This document shows, piece after piece, positions 36,291 through 43,823 of a stretch of 47,961 nt of DNA. The stretch comes from FEN-1297 sp046704565. Its GTDB lineage: Bacteria > Bacteroidota > Ignavibacteria > Ignavibacteriales > Ignavibacteriaceae. The DNA lies in NCBI GenBank assembly GCA_046704565.1, contig JBJKRP010000419.1, forward strand, positions 1-47,961, written 5' to 3'. The translations under genes and the position numbers were made by a program. The notes below the pieces were generated by a model. The model was not told where the DNA came from and searched no databases. It was given only the letters and a program-made list of their open reading frames with translations. The stretch's first letter is position 1. Every line of letters starts with the position of its first letter.

Positions 36291-38816
36291 CTATTTTGAA
36301 TAAGGTCCCAAAAATCTTTTCCCATTCATGTGTACAAGGTGTGTTGGATTATCGGCAATCCAAATATCTGTTTCCCAGGCAATCTCACCGCGAAAGCTTC
36401 GCCAGGCTTTTTTATCAAGGAAAGAAGTTATAAATACTAATCCCGCTTTGCTTTTGGAAAATAGCTTTTCAAGTTCTATTTTTCTTTTGGGGTCAATTGG
36501 ACCGTGGCTTGTAACTGCCTCTATTAAAACCAACCATTTTTTTTGTGTGAAATATACTATTACATCCGGCATCTTTCCGTGCAAATCATCTATCGTTACT
36601 CCAACCTTTTCTAATTCATCTTTATCAAAGTAAGCCCATTTCTTTTGTGTGTCACCGATATAAATAAGTTTAGCATTAGGAGTGTAATAAGGGCAAAATT
36701 CTTTTATAATCTTGTCTATTAAAATATTGTGTAAGCCTTTTGAAAGATTAATCTCAATATTGTCTGACACCCTTAGAGGAATTTTCTGCATCTCACGTTC
36801 CTGTGCATATTTTGCTGAAAGAGATTTTACACTGGAAAGATATTTCTTCAATAAGTTATTCCATTCTTTTGTCCGGAAAGCTCTAACAAGGTTTAATGTG
36901 GTGTTATCAATTTGATAAACGAAATGAGGACTATTTGTAGAACGTGGTTTATCAGGATTGGGAATAATTAATCCAGCTTGAACAAATTGATGTACCGTTT
37001 GTCTTCTAACGGTCTCACGTGTATTAGGTGCATATTTCTTTCCATAATGAGTTTCCATAAATTCCATCATTGGAGTAATACCCATTAATGGAGCCTTACT
37101 TTCGTTCCATTTCTGATTGGGCTTAAGGTTTAATAATGCAAGCAGCGTAAGAGCCGATCTTTCATTCTGCTGATCTTTTGGCAGACCAAGCTGTTTTAGT
37201 ATTGAAAGAGCATCAGAAATTTTTGTGTTTATTAAAGCCGGGTTCACATCCTTTGACATGTTAAATAACTCCCTTTCTATTATTGAATCGATTTCTTCCT
37301 GTTCAGGAAGCTCATCAGTAAAATATTTTCCGATTGAATTTAATTGTTCTAATGTTGGATAATATAAAAATCTTAAGTCATCTGCATTTACTTGAGTATG
37401 CCCGTTAAATAGTCTAAAGTATTGGTCAACAAGAGTAGAATTTAAATAAATAGTCAATCCCAGAGCTAAACTTTTAGATAGTGGTTTATTATTGATATGA
37501 AAGTAATTTAAGTGATTTTCAATACCTATTACTTCAAAATTAAATTTTGTATAATCAAAGAATGCCGCAGTTATTCTTTTCTTTTCTTCCTTTGAACTAA
37601 ATCTTTTACAAAATACATAGTAGCCAGATTTAATCAAATCACTTTCGGTCCTGGAAGTTTTAAAAACAGCTTCTTTCTTTTTATTATTATTTACAGGCCA
37701 TTCTATTTTACCGTTAAAAAAATGAAAAGCATAAAAAAGAGGCGCAATATTATAATTATTAATATCTGCTAAATTAGGTTTGATCCTAAAGTCCACTATT
37801 TTGCCTGTTGAAACATTAACGCCGATGTCGCTTAATTTTAGCTTAAGAGAAGAAATTCTATCTTTAATTTTGAGGGAGTAGCCATCTGTAATTATATGAA
37901 TGATTTTATCTTTATCATCAGGCTGAATGATAAAATCATGACTTATAGTTTGTGTCTTCAATGTTTCGTCTTCCGGAGAATCGCTTGTAGTTATGAGAAC
38001 TTCATTTTTAGGGGGCTTAACCGGCGACACTAAATAAATTATATTTTCTTGAAGAACATCATCTTTACTAAAGGCTTTATTTCTATGATTGTAGATATGA
38101 ATTCGATGAAAGAACAGCTTACTGAAAAATATATCCCTAAATTTTTTGAAGTAAGTTCCATTGCAAAAACTTCTTGGGGTAATAGCGACTATTTGTCCAT
38201 CTTCTTTAAGAAAATTTGATGATATAAAAAGGAATGCAGTATAAAGATTAGTTGTTTCCAGTCCAAGTTTATTTAGTAGATTTCTTGTATCTGATGCACT
38301 ATCTATTTTCTTATATGGGGGGTTTAATATTATTAAATCATATTGTTCTCTTTCTTTCCTCTCAGTGAACAATAGGATATCATCTGATGAATTTATTATT
38401 TCAGAGTATCCGTATTTAATAAAATCATCCGTAATTATTTTAAAAGAAAAATTAATTCCCGCCCCAGTGCATTTTTGTTTACAGCTTTCATAGGAGTTCT
38501 TAATATTATTATGTAACGCAGAATCTATTTCAATTGCAGTGACATCAATCCTTTTTAAATTACTTGTCAATTCCAATAGTCTATTAATAACGGCTAAACC
38601 TAAAACGCCTGCTCCTGCACCAGGATCTAAAATTTTAACAGTATCCATATTCTTTGGAATTGTGAAGAGCGAAGCCATAAAATCTGCAATATCGGAAGGA
38701 GTGAAATACTGGGAATATAGTCTTTTAGCCGATGCATTTTTATTTGTAATAACCTTTTGGTTTGTTACATCTGAAGCTGAATCTGTTAAGGTCTCTGTGT
38801 TATCAATGTATTTCAT
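36291..38816 (-). CDS. Fused N6-adenine methyltransferase and BsuBI/PstI-type restriction endonuclease
   Basis: The 841-residue protein joins both halves of a restriction-modification system. Residues about 30-420 are an Eco57I-like adenine methyltransferase: SAM-binding ILDPGAGAGVLG, catalytic NPPYKKID, and a target-recognition part with IITPRSF-like segments. Residues about 540-640 match the BsuBI/PstI N-terminal helical domain (LLALLNLKPNQKW onward). The C-terminal 150 residues hold the nuclease core, PDVIVYFTQKKWLVLIEAVTSHGPIDPKR (shown in parts), with D and E as the metal ligands. BsuBI and PstI recognise CTGCAG, so a related target is likely but unproven. In the classic systems the two enzymes are separate proteins. 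Confidence 0.9.
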   Translation of the reverse strand: MKYIDNTETLTDSASDVTNQKVITNKNASAKRLYSQYFTPSDIADFMASLFTIPKNMDTVKILDPGAGAGVLGLAVINRLLELTSNLKRIDVTAIEIDSALHNNIKNSYESCKQKCTGAGINFSFKIITDDFIKYGYSEIINSSDDILLFTERKEREQYDLIILNPPYKKIDSASDTRNLLNKLGLETTNLYTAFLFISSNFLKEDGQIVAITPRSFCNGTYFKKFRDIFFSKLFFHRIHIYNHRNKAFSKDDVLQENIIYLVSPVKPPKNEVLITTSDSPEDETLKTQTISHDFIIQPDDKDKIIHIITDGYSLKIKDRISSLKLKLSDIGVNVSTGKIVDFRIKPNLADINNYNIAPLFYAFHFFNGKIEWPVNNNKKKEAVFKTSRTESDLIKSGYYVFCKRFSSKEEKKRITAAFFDYTKFNFEVIGIENHLNYFHINNKPLSKSLALGLTIYLNSTLVDQYFRLFNGHTQVNADDLRFLYYPTLEQLNSIGKYFTDELPEQEEIDSIIERELFNMSKDVNPALINTKISDALSILKQLGLPKDQQNERSALTLLALLNLKPNQKWNESKAPLMGITPMMEFMETHYGKKYAPNTRETVRRQTVHQFVQAGLIIPNPDKPRSTNSPHFVYQIDNTTLNLVRAFRTKEWNNLLKKYLSSVKSLSAKYAQEREMQKIPLRVSDNIEINLSKGLHNILIDKIIKEFCPYYTPNAKLIYIGDTQKKWAYFDKDELEKVGVTIDDLHGKMPDVIVYFTQKKWLVLIEAVTSHGPIDPKRKIELEKLFSKSKAGLVFITSFLDKKAWRSFRGEIAWETDIWIADNPTHLVHMNGKRFLGPYSK

Positions 38817-39466
38817 GAATAGAAAAAGTTTCTTCTACAATAAATATAAGAAAAGTGATTAAAATTTTATAGGTAACTAAGTAAATGTTGCTTCCGGTTT
38901 TCTCAACACGCTTTAGGGACGGGCAGGTATATCTACGTTCACTTCGATATGTTCCTCTCCCAATTTAGACTTTAAAAGATGCCCAAATTAACTACTTTTC
39001 TGAAACCAGGCTCCGTTACGCACATCTCAGACATCACCGAGTAGCAGTTTGAAACCAGTGAGTAGATGTTTTCCACGAATGAGTAGCAGTCTGACACTGG
39101 TGAGTAGATGTTTTCAACGACTGAGTAGAAGTCCGACATCGGTACGTTGATGTTTTCCATGATTGAGTAGAAGTCCGACACGTGTGAGTTGACGTTTTTC
39201 ACCACTGAGTAGCAATTTGAAAACAGTGAGTAGATGTATTCTTTGACTGAGCAGCAGATTGAATCCAGTGAGTAGATGTTTTCCACAACTGAGTAGCAGC
39301 CGGATGCAGGAGAACTCTGATCATCGCCTTAGTTCCGACCTCCGACCTCTGATGAATGACTACGTTAGAACTGAAGATGCAATACATAAAGGGAATGGAT
39401 GCATGCACTCATACCTGCATGCAATCATGCTTTTAATAAGATTATATTTATAGGTAGACAACAGTT
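38817..39466. other. Intergenic gap between PepA and R-M gene, mostly repeat array 2
   Basis: These 650 bases contain the 21-base repeat array at 39039-39311 and weak flanking copies on its left (about 38997-39038). Minus and plus frames crossing it are repeat-derived and not supported as genes. A 14-residue periodic minus frame (38972-39286) is discussed under the findings. The left part contains AT-rich sequence and the promoter side of the R-M gene. Confidence 0.7.
39039..39311. repeat. Array of thirteen 21-base repeats with alternating unit types (array 2)
   Basis: Thirteen adjacent units of exactly 21 bases run from 39039 to 39311 with no base gained or lost. Eleven start GAG (mostly GAGTAG). 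Odd units continue CAG/AAG...GA and end near GGT or AGT. Even units continue ATGTTTTC and end ACT or AAT, so the true period is 42 bases. Units differ at many positions. There are no unique spacers, so it is not a CRISPR array. Confidence 0.88.
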
Positions 39467-40972
39467 TTATTTAGTTATGCTTTCCAGGTACTCAAACAGC
39501 AGCCTCACTCCAAACCCCGTCATATATTTCTTAGTGTAGTTGTTAAAGTCATTTGGCATCGCCGGACCTGCAATATCAAGGTGCGCCCACGGAATCTTTT
39601 TATCTACAAAATTCTCAAGAAACTTTGCTGCGGTAATTGCGCCCCCCCACCTGCTGCCAAGGTTCTTTACATCGGCAACATCGGTCTTAATTAAATAATT
39701 ATAATCGTCCCACATCGGCAAACGCCACAACCTGTCAAACGTCTGCTGACCGGCTTTGTAAAGATCTTCCGCAAGCCTGTCATCCTTTGTAAACAAGCCG
39801 CCGACAAACTCTCCGAGAGCAACAACGCATGCGCCCGTCAGCGTAGCCAGATCAATTATTACATCCGGCTTTTCCTTTGAAGCATAATCGAGAGCATCCG
39901 ATAAAATAACTCTTCCTTCAGCATCGGTGTCGATTATCTCAATGCTTTTACCTGATGCGGTAACAACTATATCTCCCGGCTTAAAAGATTTTCCCGACGG
40001 CATATTTTCAACCGAAGGAATTACCCCCAATATATTAATCGGCAGCTTTGCTTTAGCTGCAGCCAAAATTGTTCCTGCAGCTGCGGCGGCACCGGACATA
40101 TCAGCCTTCATCTCGTCCATGTTTGACGAGGGCTTTATCGATATGCCTCCCGAATCAAACGTAACTCCCTTTCCGACTAATGCGATCCTTTTCGATTTAT
40201 TTTTTTTAGCAGCACCGTTGTATTCCAAAACTATAAACCTGGGAGGATTATCGCTGCCGCTGCCAACCGCAAGCACGCCTCCCATCTTTCTCTTCTTTAT
40301 TTCTTTCTCATCAAAAATCCTGACTTTAACACCGGCATCTTTTAATACCGAAGAAATTTTCCCGGCAAGGACTGCCGGAACCAAAGCGTTCGAAGGCTCA
40401 TTCTGCAAATCCTTTGTAAAGTTAACACCCTCCATCAGGCTTACCGTTTTGCGAATTGCAGAGTTGAGCTTTCTTCCGTCATCGGCATAAAAATAGACTT
40501 CGAGCATCTTAACCGGCTTTTTATCTTTTCTATATTTGTCGAAAGAATAATTGCCTAAGAATAATCCTTCCATAAAAGTGCGGTAGAAATATTCTTCGCT
40601 TGAGAAGAATTTCTTAAAGTGTTCGTACTTCGGGATGGAAACGTGAAGATACTTTGCTTCTTCCCCTTCAATTCTCCGGATAAAGCCGGCAAGATAATTC
40701 CTGAAATGATCGGGGGAAAAGCTCTCATCTATTTTTACTTTTGATATGAACAGCTCATCCGGTTTCCCGTCATGTTTAGAGATTCTTATCTCAATGCCTT
40801 CCTTAGAAAGGAAGCTCTTTTTCTGAAGCTCCGAAAGCTTTACGTTTGTAACCTTAACAACGTTCTCAAGCGTCTGCTTTAAATTCTTTTCATCAATTAG
40901 AAACTTAACGCTTACGCTTAACGGCTTATAAGATATTTTTTTACCGCCGGATTTTAATTCCAATCTGAACAT
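39467..40972 (-). CDS. pepA: Leucyl aminopeptidase, M17 family
   Basis: This 501-residue cytosolic enzyme removes N-terminal amino acids with two metal ions. The metal-binding residues K268, D273, D291, D350 and E352 are visible. They lie in VGKGVTFDSGG, MKADMSGAA and DTDAEGRVILSDAL, and R354 is the catalytic arginine. The first 160 residues are the variable N-terminal domain. Length and motifs are normal for the family. The nrnA gene lies eight bases upstream on the same strand, so they are likely co-transcribed. Confidence 0.95.
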   Translation of the reverse strand: MFRLELKSGGKKISYKPLSVSVKFLIDEKNLKQTLENVVKVTNVKLSELQKKSFLSKEGIEIRISKHDGKPDELFISKVKIDESFSPDHFRNYLAGFIRRIEGEEAKYLHVSIPKYEHFKKFFSSEEYFYRTFMEGLFLGNYSFDKYRKDKKPVKMLEVYFYADDGRKLNSAIRKTVSLMEGVNFTKDLQNEPSNALVPAVLAGKISSVLKDAGVKVRIFDEKEIKKRKMGGVLAVGSGSDNPPRFIVLEYNGAAKKNKSKRIALVGKGVTFDSGGISIKPSSNMDEMKADMSGAAAAAGTILAAAKAKLPINILGVIPSVENMPSGKSFKPGDIVVTASGKSIEIIDTDAEGRVILSDALDYASKEKPDVIIDLATLTGACVVALGEFVGGLFTKDDRLAEDLYKAGQQTFDRLWRLPMWDDYNYLIKTDVADVKNLGSRWGGAITAAKFLENFVDKKIPWAHLDIAGPAMPNDFNNYTKKYMTGFGVRLLFEYLESITK

Positions 40973-40980
40973 TCCATTCC

Positions 40981-41976
40981 CTAATTTTTTATTGTAAGAT
41001 ACTCTTCAGCTTTAGATAATATTTTCGGGAGAAAGTCATCGAGTACACCGTCACGTATTCTTGCGCCCGCTGCATTTATATGTCCGCCGCCGCCGAATTC
41101 AGCCGCAAGCTTGTTCATCGGGATAGTTCCTTTCGAACGGAAGCTGACTTTGAATCCTTCCTTCAGCTCTATAAACAAAAGTCCGATCTTAACTCCTTCA
41201 ACCGATAAATTAAAGTTGACAAAGTTCTCAGTGTCCGATTCGACAGCCTTCAGTTCCTTAAAATTTTCCCGGCGGATAACCATGTAAGATATCTTTTTAT
41301 CAGCGCCGTATAGCTCCATAGATTCGAGCGCGGCGCCAAGCAGTCTTATTTTGCTGAACTTGCTCTGGTCAAATATCCTGTCATAAACTTCACCCGGAAC
41401 AACTCCGTGCTCTAACAGGTCGGCAGCAATATAATGAATTTCAGGTGTTGTCCTTTCAAACTTAAAAGAGCCGGTGTCCGTCATTATTGCCGCATAGATT
41501 GGATAGGCTGTTTCATAGCTCAGCTTCACGATCGCCGTCTTTTTTATCAAGTCGTATATAATTTGTCCCGTCGCGCTGTAATTTGTATCGATAAAGAAAT
41601 GATCAACAAACTTCTCATGATCCTGATGATGATCGATGCAGATCTTTAATTTCTTTGATCGCTTAAAGCTATCCTGCATCCTTACTACTCTGTCGGAACG
41701 GTTGAAGTCAAGAGCAACAAGAACATCTACTCTGTCGAACAATTGCGAGTGTTTTTGCCCGTCATATTTTTCAATCACTTTATCGGCATCAAGGAATTCA
41801 AGATTGTAAGGAGTCTCGCTGTGGTTGATGATAAAAGCCTTCTTGCCTAATTCTTTCAAAATAAAATAGAAAGCAATTTCAGAACCGATTGCATCGGCAT
41901 CGGGATTTACGTGAGTGGTTAAGAGGAAGGAATTGTTGTCCTCTATTATTTTTTTTAGGTTAAAAAAATCAATCAT
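40981..41976 (-). CDS. nrnA: NrnA-type DHH phosphoesterase (oligoribonuclease / pAp phosphatase)
   Basis: This 331-residue DHH-DHHA1 enzyme degrades nanoRNA and dephosphorylates pAp. Motif I is HVNPDADAIGSE (about 22-33), the DHH motif is ICIDHHQDH, and the C-terminal GGG motif is FGGGGHINAAGARI. These are the classic NrnA features. It is the first gene of the pair with pepA and is preceded by the toxin gene 14 bases away, so all may share a transcript. The enzyme is cytosolic and manganese-dependent in relatives. Confidence 0.93.
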   Translation of the reverse strand: MIDFFNLKKIIEDNNSFLLTTHVNPDADAIGSEIAFYFILKELGKKAFIINHSETPYNLEFLDADKVIEKYDGQKHSQLFDRVDVLVALDFNRSDRVVRMQDSFKRSKKLKICIDHHQDHEKFVDHFFIDTNYSATGQIIYDLIKKTAIVKLSYETAYPIYAAIMTDTGSFKFERTTPEIHYIAADLLEHGVVPGEVYDRIFDQSKFSKIRLLGAALESMELYGADKKISYMVIRRENFKELKAVESDTENFVNFNLSVEGVKIGLLFIELKEGFKVSFRSKGTIPMNKLAAEFGGGGHINAAGARIRDGVLDDFLPKILSKAEEYLTIKN

Positions 41977-41990
41977 ACATTATTTCCAAA

Positions 41991-42332
41991 TCAAAATTGT
42001 GGGCTCAATAGATTAGGGTAACCGCTGATTTTTTCATTCACAGTCAATTTTCCCGGGCTCTGTCTGTTATCGAATAAATTCAAAATAATTATTTTCTCAC
42101 CTTTTATTCGGTAAATAAGTGATGTCTGCTTCGAAATAACAAATGACCGGATATGTCTTTTCAAATAAATTACTTTACCAATGAAAGGATTTTTAGAAAG
42201 CAGCTCCACAATCAAATCAATTTGCGCAATAAAGTCTTCAGCCGATTTTTCGCCCCATGTTTCATTTATAAATTGAACAATTTTAGAAAAGTCTGAATAT
42301 GCTTGTGAAGTCCAGAAAACTTTATAGCTCAT
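41991..42332 (-). CDS. RelE/ParE-family toxin
   Basis: This 113-residue protein has the ParE/RelE toxin fold: KVFWTSQAYSDFSKIVQFI opens with the conserved helical pair, NPFIGKVIYL follows, and SLIYRIKGEKIIILNLFDNRQSP is the C-terminal strand with its basic end. Relatives either inhibit gyrase or cleave mRNA on ribosomes; which applies is not clear. It overlaps the antitoxin gene by 11 bases. The last 15 residues extend beyond the usual family end. Confidence 0.87.
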   Translation of the reverse strand: MSYKVFWTSQAYSDFSKIVQFINETWGEKSAEDFIAQIDLIVELLSKNPFIGKVIYLKRHIRSFVISKQTSLIYRIKGEKIIILNLFDNRQSPGKLTVNEKISGYPNLLSPQF

Positions 42333-42585
42333 CTTTAATTTTTGATATTACAGCTTTGTGGCTAATTAAATTATTATCGTATTCGCTTTGCTTATACGCT
42401 TCAAGTATTAACTTCTTCTGTTCATCGGTTATCTTGCTATGATTCTGCAAGGTTTTATTAATCAAAGCTTCTTCTATTTCAATCGACTCTTCATTTTCTA
42501 TTTCCTTTAAAAGCTTATATGCAATCTCAGCCTTTTCCTTCTGAGATAATTTCATAAGCTCGGATTCCAATGCATGTAAATCCAT
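42322..42585 (-). CDS. Addiction module antitoxin (PF09720-like)
   Basis: This 87-residue acidic protein begins MDLHALESELMKLSQKEKAE. It resembles the small antitoxins of the addiction module component family, which pair with RelE/ParE toxins. The helical, charged sequence is typical: the N-terminal part should bind DNA or dimerise and the C-terminal part the toxin. The gene precedes the toxin, the usual order. A perfect inverted repeat lies 17 bases upstream of the ATG and is a likely operator. Confidence 0.85.
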   Translation of the reverse strand: MDLHALESELMKLSQKEKAEIAYKLLKEIENEESIEIEEALINKTLQNHSKITDEQKKLILEAYKQSEYDNNLISHKAVISKIKDEL

Positions 42586-42601
42586 AATAACCTCAAATCA
42601 A

Positions 42602-42624
42602 TTTATGTTTATGCCAAACATAAA
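42602..42624 (-). promoter_or_regulatory. Palindromic operator upstream of the toxin-antitoxin operon
   Basis: TTTATGTTT (42602-42610) and AAACATAAA (42616-42624) are perfect 9-base reverse complements separated by ATGCC. The site lies just before the antitoxin start. Toxin-antitoxin operons are usually repressed by their own complex at such palindromes, so this is the probable binding site. Confidence 0.65.
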
Positions 42625-42739
42625 AATTTTAATGCCAAAAGAAAAGTAACCGGAATAATTGCTTCATTGTTAAATTGTCCGACTAAGTCGAGACCTCGTC
42701 GAAGACGGGTTAAACGGTTATTATTCAGGAACAATTATC

Positions 42740-42766
42740 GGCCAAAGGCTGATGAGCCTTCGGCTC
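42740..42766. repeat. REP-like double hairpin downstream of korB
   Basis: Two small hairpins stand side by side: GGCC AAA GGCT (about 42740-42750) and GAGCC TTC GGCTC (42754-42766). They share the pattern CCAAAGGCTGATNNGCCTNCGGC with the element at 45727-45754. It lies at the 3' end of korB. Confidence 0.6.
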
Positions 42767-42776
42767 AAGCAATTTA

Positions 42777-43823
42777 TCAATTCACTTCCCACATATTCCC
42801 GCTGAAGAGAAGTTTCCGCAAATCGCCGTTTCCTTTTTTCTTTTTTACGTCGGCAATCTGCTCGTGAAAGTCCTGGTCGTAAGTCGGCTTGGTGATATTT
42901 CTTATTACGCCTATCGGCAGCGGCAGCCCTTCCCTTTCAGAAAATTGCGAAAGAATAAAAGCACGCGCCGGGTTTTTATCATTCTCGTTATGCACCCAAA
43001 TATCATTTACTGAATACTTACCGTCTGCAATATTAATTACTTCCGGTTCCAGTCCGTTCAATCTAATTCCTTTGTCATTATTTATTCCGAATATCATCGG
43101 CTTGTTATGCTCAAGAACCAGTACGTTATCCGCTTTAGTCTCTTTATCTGTGAACAAAGAAAAGGCTCCGTCATTAAAGATGTTGCAGTTCTGAAATACC
43201 TCGATGAATGCGGTGCCTTTATGCCCGCCTGCCCTCTTAATCATCTCCTGAAGATGCTTCGGGTCTCTATCGAGTGAACGTGCAACAAAAGTCGCTTCTG
43301 CACCGAGAGCCAGGCTAATTGGATTGAACGGAAAGTCAACACTTCCAAATGGAGTGCTCTTAGTCTTCTTCCCTTTTTCCGAAGTCGGAGAATATTGTCC
43401 TTTCGTCAATCCATAGATTCTATTGTTGAAAAGAATTATTTTCAAATCGATATTTCTTCTGCATGCATGAATAAAATGGTTGCCGCCGATGCTCAGCAAA
43501 TCGCCGTCGCCGGTTGCAACCCAAACATCAAGCTTTGGATTATTCAGCTTAACACCGGTCGCGATTGCCGGCGCTCTACCGTGAATACTGTGGAAGCCGT
43601 ATGTACTCATGTAATACGGGAAACGCGATGAACATCCGATTCCCGAAACCCAAACAACATTTTCTTTATCAACTACAATTTCAGGCGAAGTCCTCTGCAC
43701 CTGCGCCAGTATTGAATAATCACCACATCCGGGACACCATCTTACATCCTGCGATGAAGCAAAATCTTTTGAGGTTAATTTTGGATGATTATTATTAGTC
43801 ATAGTTTCTTTATCTTCTTTCAT
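42777..43823 (-). CDS. korB: 2-oxoacid:ferredoxin oxidoreductase, beta subunit
   Basis: The beta subunit binds thiamine diphosphate and works with KorA to decarboxylate a 2-oxoacid to acyl-CoA with ferredoxin reduction. The 348 residues contain WCPGCGDYSIL and GDGDLLSIGGNHFIHACRRN, the thiamine- and magnesium-binding loop, then NNRIYGLTKGQYSPTS. The start at 43823 overlaps the korA stop (ATGA) and is preferred over MTNNNH, seven codons inside. The length fits 2-oxoglutarate-type enzymes better than pyruvate types, but this is not certain. Confidence 0.92.
   Translation of the reverse strand: MKEDKETMTNNNHPKLTSKDFASSQDVRWCPGCGDYSILAQVQRTSPEIVVDKENVVWVSGIGCSSRFPYYMSTYGFHSIHGRAPAIATGVKLNNPKLDVWVATGDGDLLSIGGNHFIHACRRNIDLKIILFNNRIYGLTKGQYSPTSEKGKKTKSTPFGSVDFPFNPISLALGAEATFVARSLDRDPKHLQEMIKRAGGHKGTAFIEVFQNCNIFNDGAFSLFTDKETKADNVLVLEHNKPMIFGINNDKGIRLNGLEPEVINIADGKYSVNDIWVHNENDKNPARAFILSQFSEREGLPLPIGVIRNITKPTYDQDFHEQIADVKKKKGNGDLRKLLFSGNMWEVN

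Noticed and set aside
38972..39286. Minus frame of 104 residues with a 14-residue repeat (VENIYSPVSDCYSF type)
   Set aside because: It is a reading of the 21-base array. It begins at a GTG inside the array without a ribosome binding site, and differences between units mostly change amino acids. It is kept as an alternative under the findings but not called a gene.
39039..39311. CRISPR array
   Set aside because: Units are contiguous, with no unique spacers, and no cas genes are nearby.
39927..40490. 187-codon plus frame opposite pepA
   Set aside because: It is a shadow of the conserved pepA catalytic region.
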